Shown here: piece after piece, positions 42,958-52,959 of the stretch | How positions within the stretch are numbered: position 1 is the first letter of the stretch | Layout: every line of letters starts with the position of its first letter | The notes under the pieces: model-generated | What the model was told of the DNA's origin: nothing | Database searches by the model: none | The model's input: only the letters and a program-made list of their open reading frames with translations | Position numbers and translations under genes: made by a program | NCBI RefSeq assembly: GCF_000018685.1 | Contig: NC_010001.1 | Location: 3,240,001-3,304,000 of the forward strand | Reading direction: 5' to 3' | DNA length: 64,000 nt | Origin: Lachnoclostridium phytofermentans ISDg | Lineage (GTDB): Bacteria; Bacillota; Clostridia; Lachnospirales; Lachnospiraceae

Positions 42958-44172
42958 TTATTCATTGCCTCCCAATAATTGCCGTGCAATACTTTGAGCG
43001 TCAAGTTTTTCGATATCATCTGGTACGTTTTGTCCAAATGTTGCATAAGACAATGGTGCATTGGTATACATACGAATATTAAAGATATTACCGATACCTA
43101 TTGTCTCATCAAGCTTGGTAAAAATCAGTCGATAATTTACAATATCGGAATATGTGTCAGCAATGCGAATTAAATCTTTATATTTTGTTGTGGCACTTAA
43201 TACTAGATATACTTCTCTATCTTCTTCAGGAACAATGTGAACTAATTTATCTATATCGTCTCTTTGTTCCTTACTCTTGTGAGATCTTCCAGCTGTATCA
43301 ATCAATACAAGATCATAATCCTTAAACTCATCCATTGCTTCCTTCATCTCCGTCTCAGAATAAATAACACGAAGCGGAACATCTAAAATATCTGCATAGG
43401 TTTTTAATTGTTCAACAGCAGCAATACGATAGGTATCCGAAGTCATTAACGCTATCTTTGCTTGTTTTTCAACTTTATATGAAGATGCTATTTTAGCAAT
43501 TGTAGTTGTTTTACCTACACCGGTTGGACCAATAAAATAAATAAACTTCGTTTTACCCCCCGAATATTCTATTGTTTTTGGTTGACCTAATTTTAAGATG
43601 ATTTTTTGATAAAAGTTTCCAAGGATATAATCAATCGTCGTATCCTTCTTTAACATTGGATCAATCTCAGCTATAACCTGATTTGCATATTTTTCATCTA
43701 CATCATGCGATATCAGTTGATTGTATACTAACTGAACACAAGAAAAATTCGGGTTTAATTCCTCAACCTTTTTCTTTTCTTTTACTTCTACCTTTTCTTC
43801 ATGTTTAACCGTTTTGATTAACTGTTCTTCTAACATATTTTGTAGATTATTCAGCTTCTCTTCAATTGCAGATGGTTCTTTTACCAAACCTACTTCTTCT
43901 TTCGATTGATTTACATGAAACCCTCGATTAAACGAGCTATTTAATTGAGGGTTGATTCTTATGTTATCGTTCGAAGGAATTTCACCATCATTATGTGCCT
44001 GCGTTTCATCAATAGCAGCAGTCACTTCTACAAGAGGCTTGCGAAAAAGTTTAAATATTCCCTTAGGTGATATTGTTTTTATATTCATTACAATTGCATC
44101 TTTCCCTAGTTCTTCTTTCGCTAACAGTATAGCCTCTTTTTCCGAAGTAGCCTGGAACTTTTTAATATTCAT
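42958..44172 (-). CDS. flhF: Flagellar SRP-like GTPase FlhF
   Basis: 404 residues. The N-terminal B domain is followed by the NG GTPase: P-loop FIGPTGVGKTTTIAKIASSY, LMTSDTYRIAAVEQL, VLIDTAGRSHK and FTKLDE. It sets flagellar location and works with FlhG. ATG at 44172 overlaps the flhA stop (TAATG). Confidence 0.96.
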   Translation of the reverse strand: MNIKKFQATSEKEAILLAKEELGKDAIVMNIKTISPKGIFKLFRKPLVEVTAAIDETQAHNDGEIPSNDNIRINPQLNSSFNRGFHVNQSKEEVGLVKEPSAIEEKLNNLQNMLEEQLIKTVKHEEKVEVKEKKKVEELNPNFSCVQLVYNQLISHDVDEKYANQVIAEIDPMLKKDTTIDYILGNFYQKIILKLGQPKTIEYSGGKTKFIYFIGPTGVGKTTTIAKIASSYKVEKQAKIALMTSDTYRIAAVEQLKTYADILDVPLRVIYSETEMKEAMDEFKDYDLVLIDTAGRSHKSKEQRDDIDKLVHIVPEEDREVYLVLSATTKYKDLIRIADTYSDIVNYRLIFTKLDETIGIGNIFNIRMYTNAPLSYATFGQNVPDDIEKLDAQSIARQLLGGNE

Positions 44173-46205
44173 TATGCAGTCACCATCCCAACTGATTGTA
44201 ATTCAACATTGGATTCAATTTCATTATACGAAATGACAATTAAATCATTAAAATATTCCTTCGTAAGCTTTTTAAAATACATACGAACGATAGGTGAAGT
44301 AATAATAATAGGGTTTTTCCCTAAATTCTCTAATTTCTCAACCTCATCTTTTACTGATTTCATTATACTTTGAGTTTTTTCAGGGTCTATTGCAAGGAAA
44401 GCTCCCTGTTCCGTCTGCTTCACACTATTCATAATTTCTTGTTCTACCTTAGGATCAAGTGTTACCACGGAAGTCATCTCATTTGGCCCAAAGTACTTAT
44501 TAGAAATCGCACGTTTCAGACTTTGACGCACATATTCTGTTAATACATCGGTATCTCTGGTTGTTGGTGCATAATCCGCTAAAGTTTCAAATATTGTTAC
44601 TAAATCACGAATTGAAATTCCTTCTTTTAATAAGTTCTGTAATACCTTTTGTATCTCACCAACGCCAAGCAATTTTGGAACAAGTTCAGATACTAACGTA
44701 TGATTTGCTTCGGTTATGTTGGTGATAAGATTTTGAACATCCTGTCTTGTAAGCAGCTCATCCAAATGACCCCTGATAACTTCTGTTAAATGAGTCGCAA
44801 TAATGGATGGCGGATCGACAACAGTATAACCAAAGGATTCCGCACGCTCTCTCTGACTTTCAGTAATCCATAGTGCTGGTAAGTGGAACGATGGTTCGAA
44901 GGTAGGGATACCTGTAATTTCTTCTTCAACATAACCAGGGTTCATCGCCATATAGTGGTCGAATAATATTTCACCTTCACTTAACGGGATTCCTTTAATC
45001 TTAATCACATATTGATTTGGATTTAGCTGTATGTTATCTCTAAGACGTATGGTAGGAACAACACAGCCTAATTCTAATGCGATCTGACGTCTGATCAAAA
45101 CAACTCGATCTAAAAGGTCACCACCTTGATTTACGTCAGCAAGTGGTATAATACCATAACCAAATTCTAATTCAATTTGATCAACCTGAAGTAAGGAAAC
45201 CACATTCTCTGGTCTACGAATTTCTTCCCCAGATTGTTCTTCCGTGGAGGCTTCTTCTTCAATACTAGCAATTTTAACCCTCTTATCAATCACTCTTCCA
45301 CAGAATATGAACATTGCGCCATAACCTGCAAATACTATGAATGGTAATGGAGTGACGATACCTAAAAATGTTAATGCTCCACCTACCATATATAATACTT
45401 TTGGTATTGAAAAGAGCTGTTTCATTAAAAGATCGCCAATATCAGCCTCTTTACTAACCTTTGTAACAACAATACCTGTTGCTAATGATATCATTAAGGA
45501 AGGTATCTGGCTAACTAAGCCATCACCTATGGTTAGAATTGCATACTTACTAAATGCCTCTCCCGCAGGTAATCCTGCTTTCATCATTCCCATGACAGTA
45601 CCACCTATCATGTTAACTACGGTTATAATTAAACCTGCAACAGCATCTCCTTTTACGTACTTTGTCGCACCGTCCATAGCTCCAAAGAAATTAGATTCTT
45701 CTTGTATCTTTTCTCTTCTCTCTCTCGCTTGAGCATCTGTAATAGCTCCCGTGTTTAAGTCCGCGTCAATCGCCATCTGCTTACCAGGCATAGCGTCAAG
45801 AGTAAAACGAGCAGTTACTTCGGATACACGTTCAGAACCTTTATTGATAACTATAAACTGAATTATAATTAAAATTATAAAAACGATTACACCGATGATA
45901 ACATCGTCCTGTCCTACGAATCTACCAAATTGGGTAACAACGGCTCCTGGATTTCCACTCGATAAAATTAACTTTGTTGAGGAAACATTTAATGAAATAC
46001 GAAAGACCGTTGTAAAAAGCAGAATTGTTGGGAAGGTCGACATATTCAGCACTTCCTGCGAAAAAAGTGCATTGAATAATATAATCATCGAAATCGAAAT
46101 ATTCAATGCTAAAAGAAAATCGAGCAGTGTGGCAGGCATTGGAACGATTAAGAATATAATAGATGAGATAATAAATAAGCCAATACCTAAATCTGTTTTT
46201 TTCAT
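44172..46205 (-). CDS. flhA: Flagellar export gate protein FlhA
   Basis: 677 residues. About eight membrane helices occupy the first 310 residues, with the FHIPEP-type region TARFTLDAMPGKQMAIDADL. A cytoplasmic C-domain binds export chaperones and substrates (residues about 330-677, VVPTIRLRDNIQLNPNQY). It forms the nonameric export gate with FlhB and FliPQR. Starts 23 bp after flhB. Confidence 0.97.
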   Translation of the reverse strand: MKKTDLGIGLFIISSIIFLIVPMPATLLDFLLALNISISMIILFNALFSQEVLNMSTFPTILLFTTVFRISLNVSSTKLILSSGNPGAVVTQFGRFVGQDDVIIGVIVFIILIIIQFIVINKGSERVSEVTARFTLDAMPGKQMAIDADLNTGAITDAQARERREKIQEESNFFGAMDGATKYVKGDAVAGLIITVVNMIGGTVMGMMKAGLPAGEAFSKYAILTIGDGLVSQIPSLMISLATGIVVTKVSKEADIGDLLMKQLFSIPKVLYMVGGALTFLGIVTPLPFIVFAGYGAMFIFCGRVIDKRVKIASIEEEASTEEQSGEEIRRPENVVSLLQVDQIELEFGYGIIPLADVNQGGDLLDRVVLIRRQIALELGCVVPTIRLRDNIQLNPNQYVIKIKGIPLSEGEILFDHYMAMNPGYVEEEITGIPTFEPSFHLPALWITESQRERAESFGYTVVDPPSIIATHLTEVIRGHLDELLTRQDVQNLITNITEANHTLVSELVPKLLGVGEIQKVLQNLLKEGISIRDLVTIFETLADYAPTTRDTDVLTEYVRQSLKRAISNKYFGPNEMTSVVTLDPKVEQEIMNSVKQTEQGAFLAIDPEKTQSIMKSVKDEVEKLENLGKNPIIITSPIVRMYFKKLTKEYFNDLIVISYNEIESNVELQSVGMVTA

Positions 46206-46228
46206 CTTTACTGCCCCCCCCTTCCTTT

Positions 46229-47353
46229 CTATGTTTTTAATGAATATACATAAGCCAATACTTCAGCTACCATCTGATAAAGTTCTCCCGGAATCTCAGA
46301 CTCAATATCAACATTATAGTAGAGCATTCTCGCCAGTGGCTTATTTTCAACTATCGGTATCTCATTCTCCTTCGCTATTTCTTTAATTTTCGCAGCAAGT
46401 AAATCTGCGCCTTTTGCAATTAGAATTGGAGCTTCGGATACTTCTTTATCATATTTTAACGCACATGCAAAGTGTGTAGGATTCGTAATTACAACGTCTG
46501 CTTCCGGTAATCTCTGCATCATACGTCTTTGAGAAGCTTGTCTCATTTTTTGTTTGATTTTACTCTTAATCTGAGGATCTCCTTCAGATTGTTTGAATTC
46601 ATCTTTAATCTCTTGTTTTGTCATTCGCATATCTTTCTTAAACTTAATCTTTTGATAAATAAAGTCTGCTAAACCTACAACAATAAACAAGACACTAATT
46701 TTAATACCTAAGTCAAGTACGATGCTACCAATGTAGGCAATAACTACTTCCAGGTTTCCCATCTCATAAAGTAAGTATAACTTGCCTAATTCATCTTTTA
46801 ATGCGTTATATACAATATAGATGATGATACCAACTTTTATAATTGACTTCACTAACTCCATGATTTTATCCATGGAAAGCATCTTTTTAAAACCACTCAG
46901 TGGATTTATTTTATTGAATTTAGGTTGTAGCGGTTTTCCTGTTAATTTCCACTTTACCTGAAATATATTAACGACGAAAGCTACTACAACACCTGTTATA
47001 AAAACTGGAAGACAAATTAATAGGATATTGATTCCCATCTGATTCATAAGTTTTGAACCAATTTGATAGGTCATTTCTTCTTTCGCAAGTGTTTCAATCT
47101 CCTTATACGATTTAGAAAAAGCATCCAGAAATCCACCCGCAATGTAACCAGAAAACAACTTTATAACCATAAAAAGTGCTAATAATCCTGAGGCTGTAAT
47201 TAAATCTTGACTTCTGGCAACCTGACCTTCTTTACGTGCGTCTTCCAGCTTTTTGGTCGTTGCTTCTTCTGTTTTTTCGCCACCGGGTCCTTCTTTTGCG
47301 AAGAACTGAAGACGGTAAGCAACATAAAATTTGTTATTCTCTGGAATCACCAA
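46229..47353 (-). CDS. flhB: Flagellar export switch protein FlhB
   Basis: 374 residues. Four membrane helices (about 45-220). The cytoplasmic domain carries the self-cleavage motif NPTH (VVITNPTHFACALKYD), which switches export from hook to filament. The start is non-ATG: TTG at 47353 (AAGGGA five bases upstream) or GTG at 47350. It follows fliR closely. Confidence 0.94.
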   Translation of the reverse strand: MVIPENNKFYVAYRLQFFAKEGPGGEKTEEATTKKLEDARKEGQVARSQDLITASGLLALFMVIKLFSGYIAGGFLDAFSKSYKEIETLAKEEMTYQIGSKLMNQMGINILLICLPVFITGVVVAFVVNIFQVKWKLTGKPLQPKFNKINPLSGFKKMLSMDKIMELVKSIIKVGIIIYIVYNALKDELGKLYLLYEMGNLEVVIAYIGSIVLDLGIKISVLFIVVGLADFIYQKIKFKKDMRMTKQEIKDEFKQSEGDPQIKSKIKQKMRQASQRRMMQRLPEADVVITNPTHFACALKYDKEVSEAPILIAKGADLLAAKIKEIAKENEIPIVENKPLARMLYYNVDIESEIPGELYQMVAEVLAYVYSLKT

Positions 47354-47372
47354 CGCATTCCCTTACCTTTCA

Positions 47373-48155
47373 TCATTTTAAAAAGGAGATTGCACTCTTT
47401 AACATTCCCATCATCTCTGTAAAAATAAAATCTGCAACTGACGGTATCATCAAAGTCATAAACAGTAAGACGATAAACCCGATCAATACTTTTAACTGTA
47501 AACCAATAACAAACATATTCATCTGCGGCGCCACCTTAGCTAATATAGCTAATACCACATTAACGATTAACATAGACGCAAAAATCGGTAATATGATTCG
47601 AAAAGCAATGACAAAAAAGTCAACGACAAATTGTACCATTACAGTGTAAATTAACGGGTTTAGTTTTGCTCCACCAACCGGAATTACCTGATAGGAGTCA
47701 ACAAGTGCTTTTATAATATAATGATGCATATTCGTTATTAATAAGAATAGCATTACTGCATAATGATAGAAATTTGCAGTAATTGTAACCTGGGCATTTG
47801 AAATCGGATCAAATTCATTCACCATCGAAAATCCAATTTCCATATCCATCAATTGTCCTGCAAGAGAGAGAATCTGAAAACATATATTAGAAAAGAAGCC
47901 CATGATAGCTCCAGCTAATGCCTCTCCTACAATAACAATTGCAAAACCAATCACACCTTCGTAAACTAATTCCGAATAGGGTATTGTTTGATTTAATATA
48001 ATGGCTAACGTTAGGGATAGCCCAATCTTAACTTTCTGCGGTACATTCTTTAAACTAAAAAATGGTCCTGTATAAATGAACGCAGATATCCTCACCAGTA
48101 TCACAAAAAAGAAAACTAACTGTTCTACAGGTATTACCATACCATCACCTGTCAC
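47373..48155 (-). CDS. fliR: Flagellar export protein FliR
   Basis: 260 residues by the GTG at 48155, which overlaps the fliQ stop (GTGA). An ATG at 48140 is an alternative. Six or more membrane helices and the family stretch GPFFSLKNVPQKVKIGLSL. It is part of the FliPQR export channel in the basal body membrane. Confidence 0.92.
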   Translation of the reverse strand: MTGDGMVIPVEQLVFFFVILVRISAFIYTGPFFSLKNVPQKVKIGLSLTLAIILNQTIPYSELVYEGVIGFAIVIVGEALAGAIMGFFSNICFQILSLAGQLMDMEIGFSMVNEFDPISNAQVTITANFYHYAVMLFLLITNMHHYIIKALVDSYQVIPVGGAKLNPLIYTVMVQFVVDFFVIAFRIILPIFASMLIVNVVLAILAKVAPQMNMFVIGLQLKVLIGFIVLLFMTLMIPSVADFIFTEMMGMLKSAISFLK

Positions 48156-48421
48156 TGTATAAAGTAACGGAAGTTATCCGCTAAATATAGAAAATATTCC
48201 GTTATATTTTTCATAATCCAATTACCACATAACATAAGTACTAGAAATACTCCAATTAATTTTGGAACAAAAGTGAGGGTTTGTTCTTGAACAGAAGTAA
48301 CAGTCTGCAAGACGCTTACCACAAGTCCAATTACAAGTGAAGTAATCAACATCGGAGAAGATACTTTGATAATTAAGAATAATGTTTGACGAAGTAGTTC
48401 CACCAATAAATTTTCATCCAT
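48152..48421 (-). CDS. fliQ: Flagellar export protein FliQ
   Basis: 89 residues, two membrane helices, with the family stretch SPMLITSLVIGLVVSVLQTV and TLTFVPKLIGVF. Four copies join FliP and FliR in the export channel. Confidence 0.95.
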   Translation of the reverse strand: MDENLLVELLRQTLFLIIKVSSPMLITSLVIGLVVSVLQTVTSVQEQTLTFVPKLIGVFLVLMLCGNWIMKNITEYFLYLADNFRYFIQ

Positions 48422-48436
48422 ACACTATCCCTCCTT

Positions 48437-49282
48437 TCAGTAAAAGCTTTTGATTACTGAACCAATAATTAAATTCCAACCATCTGCCATAATAAATAAT
48501 AAAATTTTAAATGGCATGGAAATCGTCGTAGGTGGAAGCATCATCATACCCATGGACATCAAAGTGGATGCCACTACCATATCAATGATTAAGAATGGTA
48601 TGTAAATCAAGAAACCAATAATAAATGCTGCTCTTAGTTCACTTATGATAAATGCTGGAATTAACGCTGTGGAAGGAACATCTGCTCTGTCGTTAACTTC
48701 TGTGACCCCAGCGATATCAAGAAACAGTTGCATATCTTTCTCGTTGGTCTGATCAAACATAAAATCTCTGAGTGGCTCCATACCTTGCGTAAATGCTTGC
48801 TCTTGTGTAATTTCTCCCTTTGACAAAGGCTGGACTGCATTGGTATTAATGTTAGTAATTATTGGTGACATTATAAACAACGTCAAAAACAACGCCAGTC
48901 CAATTAAAACTTGATTCGGAGGAGTTGTCTGTGTTCCTAAGGCAGAACGAACAAAGTGAAGCACTACGATAATTCTAATGAATGAGGTTAACATAATTAG
49001 TATTGATGGTGCTAACGTAATCAATGTTAAGATTAGGAGCATCTTTAGCGTTGCTGAAAGTGACCCAGTCCCATCACCAGAGTTGAAAGAAAATGAAATA
49101 TCGTTATTATTTTCTCCCTTATTAGAATTTGTGGTAGCTGTAGATTCCTTTGTTGTTCCATTCACCTCGGAGGCGTATACTTTTTTTGGAGCAACACAAA
49201 AAAAGGTTAATACTAACGCCATAATGACGAAAAGCCCAGTAAGGAAAATCTTCTTATCGTTAAGATTACATTTAGACGTCAT
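48437..49282 (-). CDS. fliP: Flagellar export protein FliP
   Basis: 281 residues. An N-terminal signal-like helix (about 12-38) and a Ser/Asn-rich linker precede four helices. The signatures MLTSFIRIIVVLHFVRSALG, QTTPPNQVLIGLALFLT and MLPPTTISMPFKILLF are intact. It is the core of the export channel. Confidence 0.96.
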   Translation of the reverse strand: MTSKCNLNDKKIFLTGLFVIMALVLTFFCVAPKKVYASEVNGTTKESTATTNSNKGENNNDISFSFNSGDGTGSLSATLKMLLILTLITLAPSILIMLTSFIRIIVVLHFVRSALGTQTTPPNQVLIGLALFLTLFIMSPIITNINTNAVQPLSKGEITQEQAFTQGMEPLRDFMFDQTNEKDMQLFLDIAGVTEVNDRADVPSTALIPAFIISELRAAFIIGFLIYIPFLIIDMVVASTLMSMGMMMLPPTTISMPFKILLFIMADGWNLIIGSVIKSFY

Positions 49283-49288
49283 AGGATA

Positions 49289-49711
49289 TCAACCTTTTCC
49301 ATTTGTTTTATTTTTTCCTGTCAATTCTGACAAGATCTGCTTAAAGTTTATCTCTTTCTTCACCTCAGTATCTTCCTTAAACTTTAGTTCGTCTTCGGAA
49401 AGTTCAGCGATGAAGGTGATATTTTCTTTTGTAATCGATATCACAACATAGCGTGTGCCAATCTGAACTAGTTGCAAAAACTTATTTTGCGTAATTCGGT
49501 ATGTATCAATCACTTTAAAATTACTATGTTTTACTTGTTTCAGTTGCTTATTTGCAACAAATTTAGTTGTCAAATAGCAACCGATTACAATAAAGCTAAA
49601 CAACAGAAGCAATCCAATCAACTCTAACCAACTCTTGTTAGAATTATATCCTGATCCTGGTAGAGACGAATATGCCCCTGTTGCAAGTATTATCTGAAAA
49701 ATGGAATACAT
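49289..49711 (-). CDS. fliO: Flagellar biosynthetic protein FliO/FliZ
   Basis: 140 residues. One membrane helix (about 30-48) and a cytoplasmic beta-rich domain (HSNFKVIDTYRITQNKFLQL, TRYVVISITKENITFI). It assists assembly of FliP. Its ATG overlaps the cheY stop by one base. A short, variable family, so assignment also rests on gene order. Confidence 0.85.
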   Translation of the reverse strand: MYSIFQIILATGAYSSLPGSGYNSNKSWLELIGLLLLFSFIVIGCYLTTKFVANKQLKQVKHSNFKVIDTYRITQNKFLQLVQIGTRYVVISITKENITFIAELSEDELKFKEDTEVKKEINFKQILSELTGKNKTNGKG

Positions 49712-50073
49712 TATCCTATCGCCTTCTTAACCGCCTCAAGTACACGATCCGCTTGGAAAGGTTTTACTATAAAATCTTTTGCTCCTGATTGAATGGATTC
49801 TATCACCATTGCTTGTTGTCCCATCGCAGAACACATAATCACTGTTGCATTTGGATCTACTGACTTAATCTTCTTTAATGCTTGAATACCATCCATCTCT
49901 GGCATTGTGATATCCATCATAACCAAATCAGGCTTTGTCTCATTGTACCTCTCAACAGCTTTTAATCCATTCTCTGCTTCTCCCGCTACGGAATAACCAT
50001 TCTTTGTAAGAATATCTTTAATCATCATTCTCATGAAAGCTGCATCATCACAAATTAAAATACTTTTTGCCAT
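49711..50073 (-). CDS. cheY: Chemotaxis response regulator CheY
   Basis: 120 residues, a single receiver domain: Asp9/Asp10, phospho-acceptor Asp54 (DLVMMDITMPEMDG), Ser82 and Lys104. CheY-P binds the FliM/FliY switch and sets motor direction. It is located between switch and export genes, as in Bacillus. A long hairpin (50112-50156) separates it from fliY. Confidence 0.96.
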   Translation of the reverse strand: MAKSILICDDAAFMRMMIKDILTKNGYSVAGEAENGLKAVERYNETKPDLVMMDITMPEMDGIQALKKIKSVDPNATVIMCSAMGQQAMVIESIQSGAKDFIVKPFQADRVLEAVKKAIG

Positions 50074-50111
50074 AACTTTGTTTCTCCTATTCTTTGATCT
50101 GTAATAGCCGT

Positions 50112-50156
50112 ATACAATTATATAGCAAGCCGTATTCCGGCGCTATATAATTGTAT
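50112..50156 (-). repeat. Long perfect hairpin between fliY and cheY
   Basis: ATACAATTATATAGC (50112-50126) and GCTATATAATTGTAT (50142-50156) are perfect 15-bp arms. The loop itself has GCCG/CGGC. No U-tract is present. It lies inside the operon, so it may protect or cut the mRNA to set switch versus cheY/export expression. Confidence 0.7.
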
Positions 50157-50159
50157 TAC

Positions 50160-51365
50160 TTATTTAATAATATCTGTAACTCGAATACCAAATGCTTCTT
50201 CGATTACAACTACTTCACCCTTGGCGACATACTTTCCATTTACTAAAACGTCAATTGGTTCACCGGCTAGTCGATTTAATTCTACAATAGTTCCGGGTGC
50301 AAAATCAAGTATTTCCCGAATAGATTTACTTGTTCGACCAAGTTCTACTGTAACCTCCAAAGGTACATCCAATAACAAATCAATATTCTCTGTCTGTAAC
50401 AGAGGACTACCTGTATTAACAAAAGGTTGAAATTGTGCAGGTGCGATATTCACATTTTGCACCATACCTTGAGGTACTTGTTGCATACTCATCCCAGGCA
50501 TAGCCATTCCTTGAAGTGACATTCCTTGCATCTGCGCCATCTGTGGCTGCATTTGTGGTGTTTGCATATTCATATTCTTTCCTATATCTTGAGTAAATGA
50601 GTTGTTGTTAGAAGTTTCTACTGGATCAGGTGTTACTGTCTTTTCTTTTTTTGGTTTAGAATATCCATCCGCTGCATTCGTTTCCGTCTCGGTATATTTC
50701 ATGAATTGTTCATATAATTCTCTTGCAAAATCAAATGGATATAATTGCATTAATTCACTATCCACTAAATCACCAATCACCATACGGAAGGATACTTTCA
50801 CAAAACGACTCTTTAAAAACTCTGCGATATCTCCCCCATCAATAACCTCAGGGATATCTACTATACTTGCTACTGGAGGAGTGATGTCTACTTTTTTCTC
50901 TAACATAGAAGAAAGAGAAGTTGAAGCTGAACCCATCATCTGATTCATTGCTTCACTAATTGCACTTAGGTGCAGTTCTGTTAAATCACCCTCACTATTT
51001 AGTCCATCTCCACCCATCATTAAGTCGGTGATGATTTTTACATCCTTTTCTTTTAAGACTAAGATGTTGTTTCCATCTAAGCCATCCTTATAGTAAATCT
51101 GAATAAAAACACATGGGCGATCATACGCTGACAATAAATCCTCCCACTCAGCATAGCATACTTTAGGAGTTGTAATTGTTACTTTTTGGTTTACCAGGGA
51201 AGAAAGTGTTGTTGCAGCTGTCCCCATACTGATATTAGACATTTCTCCTAATGCATCTATTTCAGAATCCGTGAGTGATTCGAGATCAGCAGCGGTTTCT
51301 ACATTTTCGGTACCCATGCCATTTAATAGAGCGTTGATCTCTTCTTGAGATAACATACCATCCAT
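50160..51365 (-). CDS. fliY: Flagellar motor switch phosphatase FliY (FliN-type C-terminus)
   Basis: 401 residues. An N-terminal segment MLSQEEINALLNG is followed by two CheC-like phosphatase repeats (SEIDALGEMSNISMGTAATT; LSAISEAMNQMMGSASTSLS). A Met/Gln/Pro-rich linker (about 255-300) comes next, then a C-terminal FliN/SpoA domain (LDVPLEVTVELGRTSKSIRE). It forms the C-ring with FliM and FliG and removes phosphate from CheY-P. The linker is notably methionine-rich. Confidence 0.95.
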   Translation of the reverse strand: MDGMLSQEEINALLNGMGTENVETAADLESLTDSEIDALGEMSNISMGTAATTLSSLVNQKVTITTPKVCYAEWEDLLSAYDRPCVFIQIYYKDGLDGNNILVLKEKDVKIITDLMMGGDGLNSEGDLTELHLSAISEAMNQMMGSASTSLSSMLEKKVDITPPVASIVDIPEVIDGGDIAEFLKSRFVKVSFRMVIGDLVDSELMQLYPFDFARELYEQFMKYTETETNAADGYSKPKKEKTVTPDPVETSNNNSFTQDIGKNMNMQTPQMQPQMAQMQGMSLQGMAMPGMSMQQVPQGMVQNVNIAPAQFQPFVNTGSPLLQTENIDLLLDVPLEVTVELGRTSKSIREILDFAPGTIVELNRLAGEPIDVLVNGKYVAKGEVVVIEEAFGIRVTDIIK

Positions 51366-51372
51366 CGATCTG

Positions 51373-52350
51373 CTACTCCTCTCTTATTATAGTTGAAATT
51401 TTTACTGCATAAGAATCCGATGACGCGCCAGGCAAGGCTGTAAATTTTTTGATATTCCCTACATAAACACTAAGTTCATCGTCAATCTTTCGATCCAGTT
51501 TAATAATGTCACCTTTTTGCATGTTAATTAACTCATTCAACGATATACTACTTTTACCTAGTACTGCTTTTACTGGTATTCTAGCTCTTGAAATTGCAGT
51601 TTCTATGAATTCTTGATAATTAGAATCGCCTTTCTCCTGCATTGTAGAGTACCAGTATTTCGTATTTAACTTGTCAATTATAACTTCCAAGCAAGCATAT
51701 GGAAGGCAAACATTCATCATACCCTCAATATTTCCAATCTTTATGTTCAATGTTACAATTGAGGCCATGTCACTTGGTGATATTATCTGCGCAAATTGTG
51801 AGTTTGTCTCGATACGAATCAATCTAGGGTTTAGTTTCACAACATTCGCCCAAGGTTCTGCCAAAATATTTGTCATTACTGTAAAGATTCTCTCGATTAT
51901 TACCAACTCAATTTCAGAAAAATCTCTAGATTTTTCAAGTGGATTACCACTACCTCCAAGCATACGGTCGACTATTGCATAGCCAACATTCTCTGCTAAT
52001 TCAATTATTATATTTCCCTCCAGCGGAGCGAAATCTATGATACCAAGCAAAACAGGGTTGGACAGCGCATTGGTAAATTCTTGATACACAACAGCTTCCG
52101 AGTTAATAACCTCAACTTGTACATTTTTTCTAAGATACGCTGGCAAATGTGTTGACAATAATCTGCCATAATGTTCGAATATAATATCAAGTGTTCTAAG
52201 GTGTTCCTTCGAAAACTTTGAGGGACGGTGGAAATCATAATTCTTTACTGCTTTTTCACCCGAATCCCTAAATTCATCTGCATCAAGTTCACCACTGCTA
52301 AGTGCAGCCAACAGATTGTCTATTTCGCTTTGGGATAATACATCACCCAT
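51373..52350 (-). CDS. fliM: Flagellar motor switch protein FliM
   Basis: 325 residues. The N-terminal CheY-P-binding peptide VLSQSEIDNLLAALSSGEL, the central CheC-like domain, and a C-terminal SpoA domain (IPVKAVLGKSSISLNELINM, GDIIKLDR) are in order. It sits 7 bp before fliY. Confidence 0.97.
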   Translation of the reverse strand: MGDVLSQSEIDNLLAALSSGELDADEFRDSGEKAVKNYDFHRPSKFSKEHLRTLDIIFEHYGRLLSTHLPAYLRKNVQVEVINSEAVVYQEFTNALSNPVLLGIIDFAPLEGNIIIELAENVGYAIVDRMLGGSGNPLEKSRDFSEIELVIIERIFTVMTNILAEPWANVVKLNPRLIRIETNSQFAQIISPSDMASIVTLNIKIGNIEGMMNVCLPYACLEVIIDKLNTKYWYSTMQEKGDSNYQEFIETAISRARIPVKAVLGKSSISLNELINMQKGDIIKLDRKIDDELSVYVGNIKKFTALPGASSDSYAVKISTIIREE

Positions 52351-52381
52351 CGTTTAGCCTCCCAACCTCAAGAAATCTGTT

Positions 52382-52903
52382 TTATTCACTAACAAAGTCA
52401 CTAAATGATACACTAATAATGAAATCAGAGCCAAAAACATCATTTTGAAGTACTTTTAATACATCTGCTTTAATATTCTCTTTATTCTCTTGCACTTCAT
52501 TAATTGTGTACTTTTCAACTTCGGTGCGAATCACTTCTTTGATTCTACCCTCATTTGCCTCCACTAATGGGTTCATCTTACTGTAATCCTTATGACTCTT
52601 ATTTAACACAAGAGACCACTTAACAACGGCAAAGTGTGATTTATTGTCACCTGGCACCTTCTTAAGATTGATAGTTAAACCAGTAGTTTCGGTAGGCTTA
52701 TAAGTATCGATATCACCGATTGAAACTTTATCTTCCTTCACTACTACATTTTCAAGTTCCAGATCAACTGTTTGTGCCACCTTTGTGATTAAATGGTTTG
52801 TTTGTTTTACATTCGGTAGAAATACAAACAGCATAACTATCATTAAAGTCATATTAATTAATGTAGTAGCAAGTATAATTATCGTTAAGATATTCTTTTT
52901 CAT
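52382..52903 (-). CDS. fliL: Flagellar basal-body-associated protein FliL
   Basis: 173 residues. One N-terminal membrane helix (about 4-25), periplasm-side domain with DTYKPTETTGLTINLKKVPG and the C-terminal IISVSFSDFVSE. It supports stator function. ATG at 52903 with AAGG eight bases upstream; a start at 52924 is less supported. Confidence 0.88.
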   Translation of the reverse strand: MKKNILTIIILATTLINMTLMIVMLFVFLPNVKQTNHLITKVAQTVDLELENVVVKEDKVSIGDIDTYKPTETTGLTINLKKVPGDNKSHFAVVKWSLVLNKSHKDYSKMNPLVEANEGRIKEVIRTEVEKYTINEVQENKENIKADVLKVLQNDVFGSDFIISVSFSDFVSE

Positions 52904-52959
52904 AGGAAATACCTTGCCTTTCATATTTCTTTAGTCTGCCTAGATGATTTAAGGCTATC

